Shown: positions 1 to 5,662, counted from the first letter of the stretch. The stretch: DNA of 5,827 nucleotides from Clostridia bacterium (GCA_900769665.1 CAAGHL010000037.1:1-5827), one strand, 5' to 3'. Numbers and translations: made by a program. The notes: generated from the sequence alone by a model not told the origin.

Positions 1-39
1 AAATGGGAGTGCCGTTGTACTTGGACAGTACTACAAGCG

Positions 40-94
40 AGCATTTGGCAAGCCGAACTTGCGTAAAAGCGCGCAACTAACGGCGTCAAATGCT
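40..94. repeat. Nested inverted repeat, possible branched hairpin
   Basis: AGCATTTG (40-47) is the exact reverse complement of CAAATGCT (87-94). Directly inside the left arm lies a second hairpin, GCAAG (48-52) ccgaa CTTGC (58-62). This would fold as an outer 8-bp stem enclosing one small hairpin and a 24-base single-stranded part. No gene is visible nearby, so the role is unknown. Confidence 0.5.
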
Positions 95-111
95 TACCTT
101 TTCGGTCGCTC

Positions 112-178
112 GGTCGCCAACTCCGCGCAGAGCAAAGAAACGAGTATCCGCTTTCGAGTGTATGTGCCTACGCTCAGA
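112..178 (-). repeat. Dispersed structured repeat, copy 1 (inverted)
   Basis: Read on the minus strand, these 67 bases align without gaps to 557-623 on the plus strand, with 42 identities by hand count (about 63%). The best-kept blocks are GAGCG, AGCGGAT, TTTGCTC and CGCGGAG. The minus strand carries a 6-bp stem GCGTAG (plus coordinates 168-173) with CTGCGC (125-130) around a 37-base loop. In the other copy the same stem has different bases but still pairs. This copy lacks the long outer stem found around copy 2, so it may be a decayed or shortened member of the family. Confidence 0.65.
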
Positions 179-298
179 TGTCGCCACGTGGAAACAACTC
201 GGCTCCATATGACTTGGTTTGCGTGACACTACCTTTACAGCTACGCACTCTCGCTTTAATATCGGTGTGTGGCGACCACTCGGCTCGGTAAGTAAAGC

Positions 299-358
299 GG
301 ACAAAGGCGACGTATTGACTTTGTTTTATCGCATCCTTACTAATAAAGTCCTTTGACC
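299..358. repeat. Nested inverted repeat
   Basis: GG-a-CAAAG (299-306) pairs with CTTTG-a-CC (351-358) apart from a single A/A mismatch. Inside, GACTTT (317-322) pairs with AAAGTC (345-350), which abuts CTTTG directly. The result is one stem of 13 pairs with a ten-base bulge on the left side and a 22-base loop. I recognise no known RNA family in it. Confidence 0.45.
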
Positions 359-453
359 ATGAGGGGTGGGCGGTCGGGGTTGCGGTTACTGTAACTAGCG
401 CTATCTTGCAAGCAAGTCGGTGGGAGTATAGCCGAAGTTTGTCGAAAGCAACC

Positions 454-484
454 AAAAACAGATTTAACTCGGTTGTTAATTCTG
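454..484 (-). terminator. Candidate intrinsic terminator for a leftward transcript
   Basis: On the minus strand CAGA-a-TTAAC (484 down to 475) pairs with GTTAA-a-TCTG (468 down to 459) around a six-base loop. This gives nine pairs with one A/A mismatch. It is followed at once by five T residues (458-454). On the plus strand the tail is only TATTTG, so the signal points left. No protein gene on the minus strand lies upstream of it. If it works, it would end a leftward non-coding RNA crossing 525-659, or stop antisense transcription. Confidence 0.4.
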
Positions 485-524
485 TATTTGAAGAAAAATA
501 AGCACGACGAAACCAAGTTTTTAT

Positions 525-659
525 GCGTTCGTGGCAGTGTTGTCAACACGAAAACCTCGGAGCGACGGCGCATAAGAATGAGAGCGGATTACAACATATT
601 TGCTCGTCGCGGAGGGAGTGATCAGCACGTTTTTCGTTTGATAATACTGCCACGAACGC
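525..659 (+). repeat. 135-base palindromic element with a 29-pair stem, MITE- or RNA-like
   Basis: GCGTTCGTGGCAGT (525-538) and ACTGCCACGAACGC (646-659) are perfect inverted repeats. Pairing continues inward to 554/631 with only one bulged base (C547) and two G-U pairs (539/645 and 542/642), giving 29 pairs. Inside is a second stem, CCTC (555-558) with GAGG (612-615) and GCGACG (562-567) with CGTCGC (605-610), topped by a 37-base loop. No transposase is present and I saw no clear target-site duplication. It could be a small non-autonomous element, a structured RNA, or both. The function is unknown. Confidence 0.65.
557..623 (+). repeat. Dispersed structured repeat, copy 2
   Basis: This is the core of the 135-base palindrome and aligns without gaps to the minus strand of 112-178 (42 of 67 identical). 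The stem GCGACG/CGTCGC replaces GCGTAG/CTGCGC of copy 1. All four stem bases that differ fall in two base pairs, and both pairs are kept. One frame across both copies also keeps a similar peptide, SERR-x-I-x3-AD-x3-FA-x-RG, but neither copy has a start with a ribosome binding site. Confidence 0.65.
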
Positions 660-743
660 CTCCCCAATCCCATTGTCGTGCGTATTCATACCCATAAAAA
701 ACAATTATTCCTAACATAAATCAAGTTTTGTTGCCATTTTGAC

Positions 744-750
744 AAAGGAG
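744..750 (+). promoter_or_regulatory. Ribosome binding site of dnaN
   Basis: AAAGGAG ends six bases before the ATG at 757 and is a near-perfect Shine-Dalgarno sequence. It rules out the TTG at 739, which lies upstream of it and would add six residues. Confidence 0.9.
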
Positions 751-756
751 AAACAC

Positions 757-1860
757 ATGAAAATCATCGTAAACAGTTTGGATCTCAACGACGCGGTAAG
801 CAAAGTTGCCAAGGCATTGTCCGGCAAGGACGTCGCGCCCGTGTTGGAATGTATCAAATGCACTGCGGAAAACGACCGCTTGACGTTGTTCGCCACGGAC
901 AAGGACCTTGCCATCGAAAAAACTATCGAAGCCAACGTAATTGTCGGCGGCGCAATGCTCGTTCCGGGCAAAATTCTTGTGGACTACATCCGCAGTATCG
1001 CCGAAACGGACACCGAAGTGTCGCTTGACACGTCGGAAGAAAACCGTCTGTACATCAGCACGTCGGGCAGCGAATGTAACATTGCCACGCTTGACGTCGA
1101 CGACTACCCCGAAACGGAAGAAATCGGTGGACCGGACTTCTTTGCCGTCAAGGAAAGCAACCTCAAAGCAATCATCAACAACGTGTTGTTCTCTGTTGCC
1201 ACCGACGACAGCCGTCCCATGCTTAAGGGCGTGTACTTCGAGGGCGCAGGTTACTCCCTTACAGCCGTTGCAACCGACGGCTACCGCTTTGCCATGAGCA
1301 AAAAGCCGCTGGAAGAACAAGTGGAGCGTTTGACGGCAACCGTGCCTTCGCGCAGTCTCAACGAGCTATTCAAGTTGCTTGGCGACGGCGAAAACGTCCT
1401 CAAGGTGTACATCGAAAACAACTACATGCTTGTTGAGTTGGAAAACACACGCTTGTTTACACGCTTGCTTGCAGGTCAGTACATCAAGTACGACAACATC
1501 GTACCGCACGAGTTTATCAGCACGCTGACCGTGGACAAGGCAACGTTTGAAAAGTCGCTCAACACGGCATCCATCATGTCCCGTACAGAGAAAAACAACC
1601 TTGTTATGCTGGACATAGAGGAATACAACATGACAATTTCCTCCACCAGCCAATACGGCACCGCCAAAGAAACCGTACCCGTTGCGCTTGCCGGCAAGGA
1701 CATCAAGAGTGCGTACAACAGCCGCTACCTCAACGATTGCTTGCGCGTAATCAATGCGGAAACGATCAAGATGGAGTTTGCAAAGCACTTTGGGTGTGTT
1801 ATTACGATTAACAATAGTGATGAGGTGTTGTACTTCATATTGCCTGTTCGCCAAATTTAG
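757..1860 (+). CDS. dnaN: DNA polymerase III subunit beta (sliding clamp)
   Basis: This 367-residue protein is the ring-shaped processivity clamp that tethers the replicative polymerase to DNA. It also recruits other replication and repair proteins through their clamp-binding peptides. The length matches the family (E. coli 366) and the three-domain layout fits, roughly 1-125, 126-250 and 251-367. Recognisable motifs are SRPMLKG (152-158), ATDGYRFA (172-179), LLAGQYIKYDNIVP (237-250), NSRYLNDCL (321-329) and the C-terminal YFILPVRQI (359-367). ATDGYRFA and LPVR are expected to line the peptide-binding pocket. The start at 757 is set by AAAGGAG at 744-750. dnaN usually sits in dnaA-dnaN-recF order. 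Here an unrelated membrane protease gene follows and 756 bases without a gene precede. The reading frame is intact and I see no missing key motif. Confidence 0.97.
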   Translation: MKIIVNSLDLNDAVSKVAKALSGKDVAPVLECIKCTAENDRLTLFATDKDLAIEKTIEANVIVGGAMLVPGKILVDYIRSIAETDTEVSLDTSEENRLYISTSGSECNIATLDVDDYPETEEIGGPDFFAVKESNLKAIINNVLFSVATDDSRPMLKGVYFEGAGYSLTAVATDGYRFAMSKKPLEEQVERLTATVPSRSLNELFKLLGDGENVLKVYIENNYMLVELENTRLFTRLLAGQYIKYDNIVPHEFISTLTVDKATFEKSLNTASIMSRTEKNNLVMLDIEEYNMTISSTSQYGTAKETVPVALAGKDIKSAYNSRYLNDCLRVINAETIKMEFAKHFGCVITINNSDEVLYFILPVRQI

Positions 1861-1873
1861 TTTGGCGAACAGG
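1843..1873 (+). terminator. Perfect 13-bp hairpin overlapping the dnaN stop codon, no U-tract
   Basis: CCTGTTCGCCAAA (1843-1855) is the exact reverse complement of TTTGGCGAACAGG (1861-1873). The five-base loop tttag contains the dnaN stop codon, and the left arm encodes P363 to Q366 of the clamp. The next bases are taaaagg, not a T run, so this is not a classic intrinsic terminator. It may define or protect the mRNA 3' end, or terminate without a U-tract. The structure is certain; its function is inferred. Confidence 0.5.
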
Positions 1874-1916
1874 TAAAAGGGGTGAGGCTGTATAGCGGCA
1901 CATCTTGCGGCTACGC

Positions 1917-1971
1917 TTGTCCGACCCACTCGTCATGTACGCTTAGTACATTGGGCGAGCGTGTCGGGCAA
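1917..1971. repeat. Three-tier imperfect hairpin
   Basis: TTGTCCGAC (1917-1925) pairs with GTCGGGCAA (1963-1971) with one G-U pair. CTCG (1929-1932) pairs with CGAG (1956-1959), and ATGTAC (1935-1940) pairs with GTACAT (1946-1951) around a five-base loop gctta. The tiers are separated by a 3x3 and a 2x4 internal loop, giving 19 pairs in 55 bases. No T run follows, so it is not an obvious terminator. It may be a structured RNA element or a relic palindrome. Confidence 0.6.
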
Positions 1972-2045
1972 CTGTTGTCACAATCTGTACCACTCTCCAA
2001 CCTCGCTTGCAGTAAGATTAAGGTGGGTAGTGAAAACTTACAATG

Positions 2046-2076
2046 CAATGTTGCCTTGCGATAATTGGGCACATTG
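2046..2076. repeat. Bulged hairpin
   Basis: CAATGT-t-GCC (2046-2055) pairs with GGC-ACATTG (2068-2076). That makes nine pairs with one bulged T and a 12-base loop. It follows the hairpin at 1917-1971 with about 75 bases between, and no gene overlaps it. Confidence 0.45.
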
Positions 2077-2110
2077 GCAGCAAGTCTAATGTTGTAAACG
2101 TACAAACAAT

Positions 2111-2317
2111 GTCATCCCGAGGCACCGAATTGTCAATTACTTTTATGTGATCAACCTACCATACTCGTCGATGTTAGGTCGTGCCGTGGGGATCTGCCGG
2201 AAAGCCCCCTTGCAGCATTGGCGCTTCCGCGAGATTGCCACGTTGCGACAAAATCAGTCGCGCCTCGCAATACTCACTTCGTTCGTGGCGTTCGCAACAA
2301 TACAATGCCTCGTTGCG
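2111..2317. repeat. Multi-hairpin dispersed intergenic repeat
   Basis: Four hairpins stand in a row: ATCCC-ga-GGCAC (2114-2125) with GTGCC-gtg-GGGAT (2181-2193); CGGAA-a-GC (2198-2205) with GC-TTCCG (2223-2229); GAG-ATTGC and GCGAC (2231-2249) with GTCGC and GCAAT-a-CTC (2257-2275); and CGCAAC (2293-2298) with GTTGCG (2312-2317). From memory, the GTCATCCCGAG..., GTGGGGATCT and GAGATTGCCACGTTGCGAC phrases resemble intergenic repeats scattered in many copies through various bacterial genomes. I cannot count copies from one window. It ends 65 bases before the protease ATG and may have displaced that gene's original upstream signals. Confidence 0.6.
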
Positions 2318-2382
2318 CACCATCCATCACTCCCATTACTTCGGCTTTTTTTTTACAATCATTCAAACCTAACTACACAATC

Positions 2383-4980
2383 ATGGACAGCACTACCGAC
2401 AACAATACCCCACGCAACCCACACGACATCGACATTGCGCCGCAACCTAAGTACGTTCGTCACCGTAGGGCGGCGTTTATTTTCTCGTTCGTAATTACCA
2501 TCGTATGCTTGCTCGCAGGCGTAATCACCCACTTCGACAAATACTACGTAAGCGAGTGGTGGACGCTTATTTTTGCCGTGCCGCTCGTGTTGCAAGCTAT
2601 TGTGCAACAAATACTTTTCGCTTGCTTCAAGCACAGCAAAAAACGCCAAAAATCCGCCGACATCCGCGCCGTCGTCACGGGCGGCAAAAGCGCCGCAACG
2701 GACAACGAACGCAAACTTGCCGCTTCCATCAAGCGCCAATACCTGTTTTTCAGGCTGTCGACGTGGCTGTTTTTTATTTACTGTTTGGCGTGCGCCTTCG
2801 TGGGCGGCATTACTCAATACGGCTTACTGCTTGCGCTCGTGGCGTTGTTCGGCGTAATAGCCGTCGTTCCGTATTTGCTAGTGCCCAATCCTTACACTAA
2901 AGTCAACGCCGACGGCACTCTGCCGCAAAGCGACTTCCCCGAAATCTACGCCGTTGTCAATCGTGCAATGAAGGCGGTCGGCATCAAAAAGCCGGTATAC
3001 GTCTTCGCCTCCGACGAGGGCAGTGCGTGCATTTACACCCACAAAAACTGCTTTGTAGTGGAGCTTGGCGCGCCCTTGCTTGCCTTGCTCAACGACGAGG
3101 AGCTGTACAGCGTGTTGTTGCACGAACTCGGACACTTGACGGACATCTACTACGGTACGCAAAAGCCGCAGTGGCTTAACATGGCGATAGACAAAAACGA
3201 AAGCAACCCCTTGTGTCGGATATTCTCGATGTTTTTCCTCGGGCATATCATTTCAAGCTACACGTACAACTACGCAGTGTACTCAATTTCCGTTTCGGAG
3301 CGTATCGAGTATCGCGCCGACCAAGTCATGGTCAAGCATTGCGACGCACAAGTTGCCTCCGACGCTATGGTCAAGATCAGCTACATTCCGCTGTACGACT
3401 ACGAGCAAAAACTGTTCGGGCGCAACAACTACGCCGACGAGGAAGCGCCGCAACACGCCGCGACGGTGCTCGAGCAAGAGTTTTTGAGTGCGGTCGCCAC
3501 GGAAAAAGACCGTTGGTTTAGCATGATCTGCAAGGAGATCTCTCCACAAAGCAGTACGCATCCGCTCACACGCGATCGCATTGCGGCAATGGGCGGACAA
3601 ATGCGCCAAGTCGATTGCCCTAGTTTCGAGCAACTCTCCGACGAACGCAAGCGTATCCTTGCCGACCTTGACGGGAAACTTGCCAAGATGTACGCCGAGG
3701 ATTACGCCAAAAACCGCGAGGAGTACTACCTCAAACCCAAAAAGCAAGTGGACAAATGGATTGCCAACGGCAAACCCGACGTCAACGAGGACAATCGAGC
3801 CATCGTCAATAGGCTTATGCAGGTGGACCTCACCGACCAAGCGTTGGCGTTTTGCGACAGACTGATTGCCGACAAGGCTTCGGGGTACGCTCACGCATAT
3901 TACGTGCGCGGACTGTACCGTTTGCATGCGTGCAACGACCAACGCGGCATTGACGACATGTACGCGGCGGTGAAAGTCAACGACAACTACGCCGACGAAG
4001 CCTACGAGGAAATTGCCGTATTTTGCTGTTACAACGGGTTGCAACAACAGCTCGAGGCGGTGCGCGGCAAAATCGATGCCAACATCGACAACAGCGATAC
4101 CCACGACCAACTGTACCACATCACGGGGCGCGACGACGTGGAGTACGAGCCGCTACAAGGCAACCGCCGCAATGAGATTGTCGACTACATCGCAAGTATC
4201 GACGACGGTAGCATTGCCGAGGTGTACCTCATCCGCAAAAAGTTGGGCAACGAGTTTTGCTCGCCGTTTATCGTGCGGTTTGTCAACGAGGCAACGCCGG
4301 TATCGCGCGATACGATAATGCACAAAATTTTCGAGTACTTGGACAACCTGCCCGAGGACTGGAACTACTCGCTAAACTATTACAACGGCGACACTGCCGC
4401 GGCGGTCAAAAAAGTACCTGACAGCCTTGTATACAGCGGAAAAAACAGTAAAAATACGAGTAGTGTAGCACAAGTGCAACTGCTTCGCACGCAAATAGCG
4501 GAAATGAACAAGCAAATTGCCGCGGAAGCGAGGGTACTGAAATTTTTGGAAGTGAAGTACAGCCTGTGTCAAACAGGAATATATATGGTGTTTTTGGGGC
4601 TGTTGGTCTTTGCAATCGGATTGTTTATGCTTGTTAAGCCGGAATACTACAACGAAAAAGCTCTTGCAATAGGTCTTGTCGTTGGCGGTATCGTTTTATT
4701 TGTAGCAGGCAAGTATTTGGCGTACAGATTGAATTTGCTCAACATCGAGCAAGGCTTTGATTCGATGATGTTCCTTGACAAATTGGTGTTGTTTTTGTTG
4801 TCAGTAATGAACGGAGTCAAATGCAACAAAAAGCAATACGCACGCATAAAGACAATACATGAAGAAAAACTGTCGGATTTAATGAAACAACAAAGCATAC
4901 TTCGGGAAAAATTCGACAAAGCGGTAAACTACGAAAGACAACTATCCGCTACCGTTACCGACGCCGAGATTGTAGAATAA
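2383..4980 (+). CDS. Membrane-bound M48 family zinc metalloprotease with TPR-like region and C-terminal membrane module
   Basis: The 865-residue protein carries a complete M48 (Ste24/HtpX-type) protease domain, about residues 180-405. Zinc ligands and catalytic Glu are in HELGH (247-251), the third ligand is E309 in EYRAD (309-313), and the THPLTRDRI motif (392-400) matches the family's late HP-x3-RI signature. Four membrane helices precede it (about 30-50, 59-81, 120-143, 146-167), and a hydrophobic stretch (281-300) lies between the two zinc motifs. Residues about 470-565 look like helical TPR repeats. A coiled-coil-like segment (695-725), two helices (732-751, 760-781) and a charged helical tail follow. 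It is far longer than HtpX (about 290), so htpX is not assigned. I chose ATG 2383 because upstream in-frame starts (2218 TTG, 2305 ATG) lie in repeat DNA. No Shine-Dalgarno sequence precedes any of them. Likely role: envelope protein turnover; substrate unknown. Confidence 0.9.
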   Translation: MDSTTDNNTPRNPHDIDIAPQPKYVRHRRAAFIFSFVITIVCLLAGVITHFDKYYVSEWWTLIFAVPLVLQAIVQQILFACFKHSKKRQKSADIRAVVTGGKSAATDNERKLAASIKRQYLFFRLSTWLFFIYCLACAFVGGITQYGLLLALVALFGVIAVVPYLLVPNPYTKVNADGTLPQSDFPEIYAVVNRAMKAVGIKKPVYVFASDEGSACIYTHKNCFVVELGAPLLALLNDEELYSVLLHELGHLTDIYYGTQKPQWLNMAIDKNESNPLCRIFSMFFLGHIISSYTYNYAVYSISVSERIEYRADQVMVKHCDAQVASDAMVKISYIPLYDYEQKLFGRNNYADEEAPQHAATVLEQEFLSAVATEKDRWFSMICKEISPQSSTHPLTRDRIAAMGGQMRQVDCPSFEQLSDERKRILADLDGKLAKMYAEDYAKNREEYYLKPKKQVDKWIANGKPDVNEDNRAIVNRLMQVDLTDQALAFCDRLIADKASGYAHAYYVRGLYRLHACNDQRGIDDMYAAVKVNDNYADEAYEEIAVFCCYNGLQQQLEAVRGKIDANIDNSDTHDQLYHITGRDDVEYEPLQGNRRNEIVDYIASIDDGSIAEVYLIRKKLGNEFCSPFIVRFVNEATPVSRDTIMHKIFEYLDNLPEDWNYSLNYYNGDTAAAVKKVPDSLVYSGKNSKNTSSVAQVQLLRTQIAEMNKQIAAEARVLKFLEVKYSLCQTGIYMVFLGLLVFAIGLFMLVKPEYYNEKALAIGLVVGGIVLFVAGKYLAYRLNLLNIEQGFDSMMFLDKLVLFLLSVMNGVKCNKKQYARIKTIHEEKLSDLMKQQSILREKFDKAVNYERQLSATVTDAEIVE

Positions 4981-5103
4981 ACCCAAGAGAAATAGCGTAA
5001 GCTAAATATTACAAAAATTTGACTCATTGACGGTTTTATTTGGTTTGCCGACGGACTATCGGTCGGTTGCAGATGAAAAACGACAAGCAAAAAGGAGAAG
5101 AAA
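4981..5103 (+). other. Spacer between protease and zinc-ribbon genes
   Basis: This 123-base AT-rich gap holds only a weak hairpin, TAGC gtaa GCTA (4993-5004), and CCGAC (5048-5052) with GTCGG (5062-5066). Neither is followed by a T run. No convincing terminator or promoter is visible, so read-through from the protease gene into the next gene is plausible. Confidence 0.5.
5091..5097 (+). promoter_or_regulatory. Ribosome binding site of the zinc-ribbon gene
   Basis: AAAGGAG ends six bases before the ATG at 5104. It is the same sequence at the same spacing as the dnaN site. It selects this start over the out-of-frame ATG at 5073. Confidence 0.9.
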
Positions 5104-5448
5104 ATGAAGTACTGTGCAACATGTGGAAAGGAACTTAACGACAACGCTGTATTTTGCGATAGATGCGGTACTCAAGTTGACAAACAAAAGAGGGCTACCG
5201 ATCAAAACGGCACCGTGGTTGCCAAGCACAACGAAACGCTGTCGCTTGTGGCAAAAATTTTGATGATACTCAGCTGTATCGGCGGCGCAATTGCGCTCAT
5301 TCCGTTGGCGTGGTGCATCCCCATGACGGTGTCCTATTGGCGCGCCGTGGAGGAAAACCGCCCCGTAAGCACCGGGTTCAAGGTGTGTACGCTTATTTTC
5401 GTCAACATTATCGCAGGCATACTTATGCTTTGCGACGACAAAAACTAA
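5104..5448 (+). CDS. Small zinc-ribbon membrane protein
   Basis: The 114-residue protein begins with a zinc ribbon: C4-x2-C7 and C18-x2-C21, ten residues apart, each pair followed by glycine. A polar linker (about 23-45) leads to two hydrophobic segments, about 46-74 and 92-110, so the ribbon is probably a cytoplasmic head on a membrane anchor. From memory, the second half, with PLAWCIPM (67-74), TGFKVCTLIFVN (90-101) and GILMLCD (105-111), resembles a recurrent small protein in Bacillota. Its biochemical role is not known to me. It follows the protease gene by 123 bp on the same strand and is followed by a good terminator, so it may be the last gene of a two-gene unit. By hand count the first 60 bases are about 38% GC and a later 60 (5281-5340) about 62%. 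Identity as a zinc-ribbon protein is secure; function is open. Confidence 0.87.
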   Translation: MKYCATCGKELNDNAVFCDRCGTQVDKQKRATDQNGTVVAKHNETLSLVAKILMILSCIGGAIALIPLAWCIPMTVSYWRAVEENRPVSTGFKVCTLIFVNIIAGILMLCDDKN

Positions 5449-5450
5449 CA

Positions 5451-5494
5451 GCAATTCCCAGTGCGCATTGCACAGATTGCTAGGGGAAAATTGC
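5451..5494 (+). repeat. Hairpin just after the zinc-ribbon gene
   Basis: GCAATT (5451-5456) pairs with AATTGC (5489-5494). CCC (5457-5459) can pair within the G run 5483-5486, and GTGC (5461-5464) pairs with GCAC (5470-5473). It starts three bases after the stop codon and has no T run. It may stabilise the mRNA end ahead of the terminator. Confidence 0.4.
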
Positions 5495-5512
5495 ACATTT
5501 ACAACACCAAAG

Positions 5513-5538
5513 GCATCGACCAACTGTCGGTGCTTTTT
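5513..5538 (+). terminator. Intrinsic (Rho-independent) terminator
   Basis: GCATCGAC (5513-5520) pairs with GTCGGTGC (5526-5533), eight pairs including one U-G, around a five-base loop caact. Five T follow at once (5534-5538). Bases AAAG before the stem can extend the pairing into the T run. It lies 64 bases after the zinc-ribbon stop codon and most likely ends that transcript. Confidence 0.78.
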
Positions 5539-5584
5539 GTGCACTCACGCACCAATTTACCAAAGCAACCGTAGTCAAGATGTA

Positions 5585-5638
5585 ACCGAAAAACGCATGC
5601 GCAGGGTTAATTTGGCTATCATTAACAATTTTTGCGGT
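5585..5638. repeat. Imperfect nested hairpin
   Basis: ACCG-AAAAA (5585-5593) pairs with TTTTT-g-CGGT (5629-5638), nine pairs with one bulged G. Inside, GTTAAT (5606-5611) pairs perfectly with ATTAAC (5621-5626), and CGCATGCG (5594-5601) is a self-palindrome. No gene is associated with it. Confidence 0.45.
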
Positions 5639-5662
5639 CAATATGGCGGCTAATTATGCGTT

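Larger units (their letters stand above)
1..756. other. Long non-coding region upstream of dnaN, rich in inverted repeats
   Basis: No reading frame here has a ribosome binding site, a recognisable domain or a credible start. The short open frames on both strands overlap each other and run across repeats. What the stretch does hold is structure: nested stems at 40-94 and 299-358, an 8-bp inverted repeat GTCGCCAC (180-187) / GTGGCGAC (269-276), two inverted copies of a 67-base repeat, a terminator-like hairpin at 454-484 and a large palindrome at 525-659. From about 660 the DNA becomes AT-rich and forms the dnaN leader. I looked for DnaA boxes (TTATNCACA and its complement) and found none. I saw no promoter with good -35 and -10 boxes at proper spacing. 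Confidence 0.75.
1861..2382. other. Non-coding spacer between dnaN and the protease gene
   Basis: No credible gene lies here. In order it holds the right arm of the dnaN hairpin, a three-tier hairpin (1917-1971), a weaker inverted repeat near 1990-2034, a bulged hairpin (2046-2076), a multi-hairpin dispersed repeat (2111-2317) and a run of nine T (2346-2354). The short open frames seen on either strand lack ribosome binding sites and cross these repeats. Confidence 0.75.

Noticed and set aside
640..645. GATAAT as a -10 box for dnaN
   Set aside because: No acceptable -35 box lies 16-18 bases upstream, and the sequence is part of the palindrome's right arm.
473..697. 74-codon plus-strand open frame across the 525-659 palindrome
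   Set aside because: It starts at a TTG without a ribosome binding site and is made largely of repeat arms, so the hairpin reading explains it better.
1..756. Replication origin upstream of dnaN
   Set aside because: No TTATNCACA-type boxes were found on either strand and there is no AT-rich unwinding region next to such boxes. The inverted repeats alone do not make an origin.
721..1929. Long minus-strand open frames opposite dnaN (721-1320 and 1366-1929)
   Set aside because: They are antisense shadows of a well-recognised clamp gene, with no family motif and no ribosome binding site.
2218..2382. Upstream starts (TTG 2218, ATG 2305) for the protease gene
   Set aside because: The extra residues are encoded by the dispersed repeat, are not membrane- or protease-like, and neither start has a Shine-Dalgarno sequence.
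3283..4119. 278-codon minus-strand open frame inside the protease gene
   Set aside because: It is antisense to the conserved M48 and TPR-like region. Its length follows from codon bias of the real gene.
5073..5138. Short out-of-frame open frame overlapping the zinc-ribbon start (leader peptide?)
   Set aside because: It has no ribosome binding site before ATG 5073, and the AAAGGAG at 5091 clearly serves ATG 5104.
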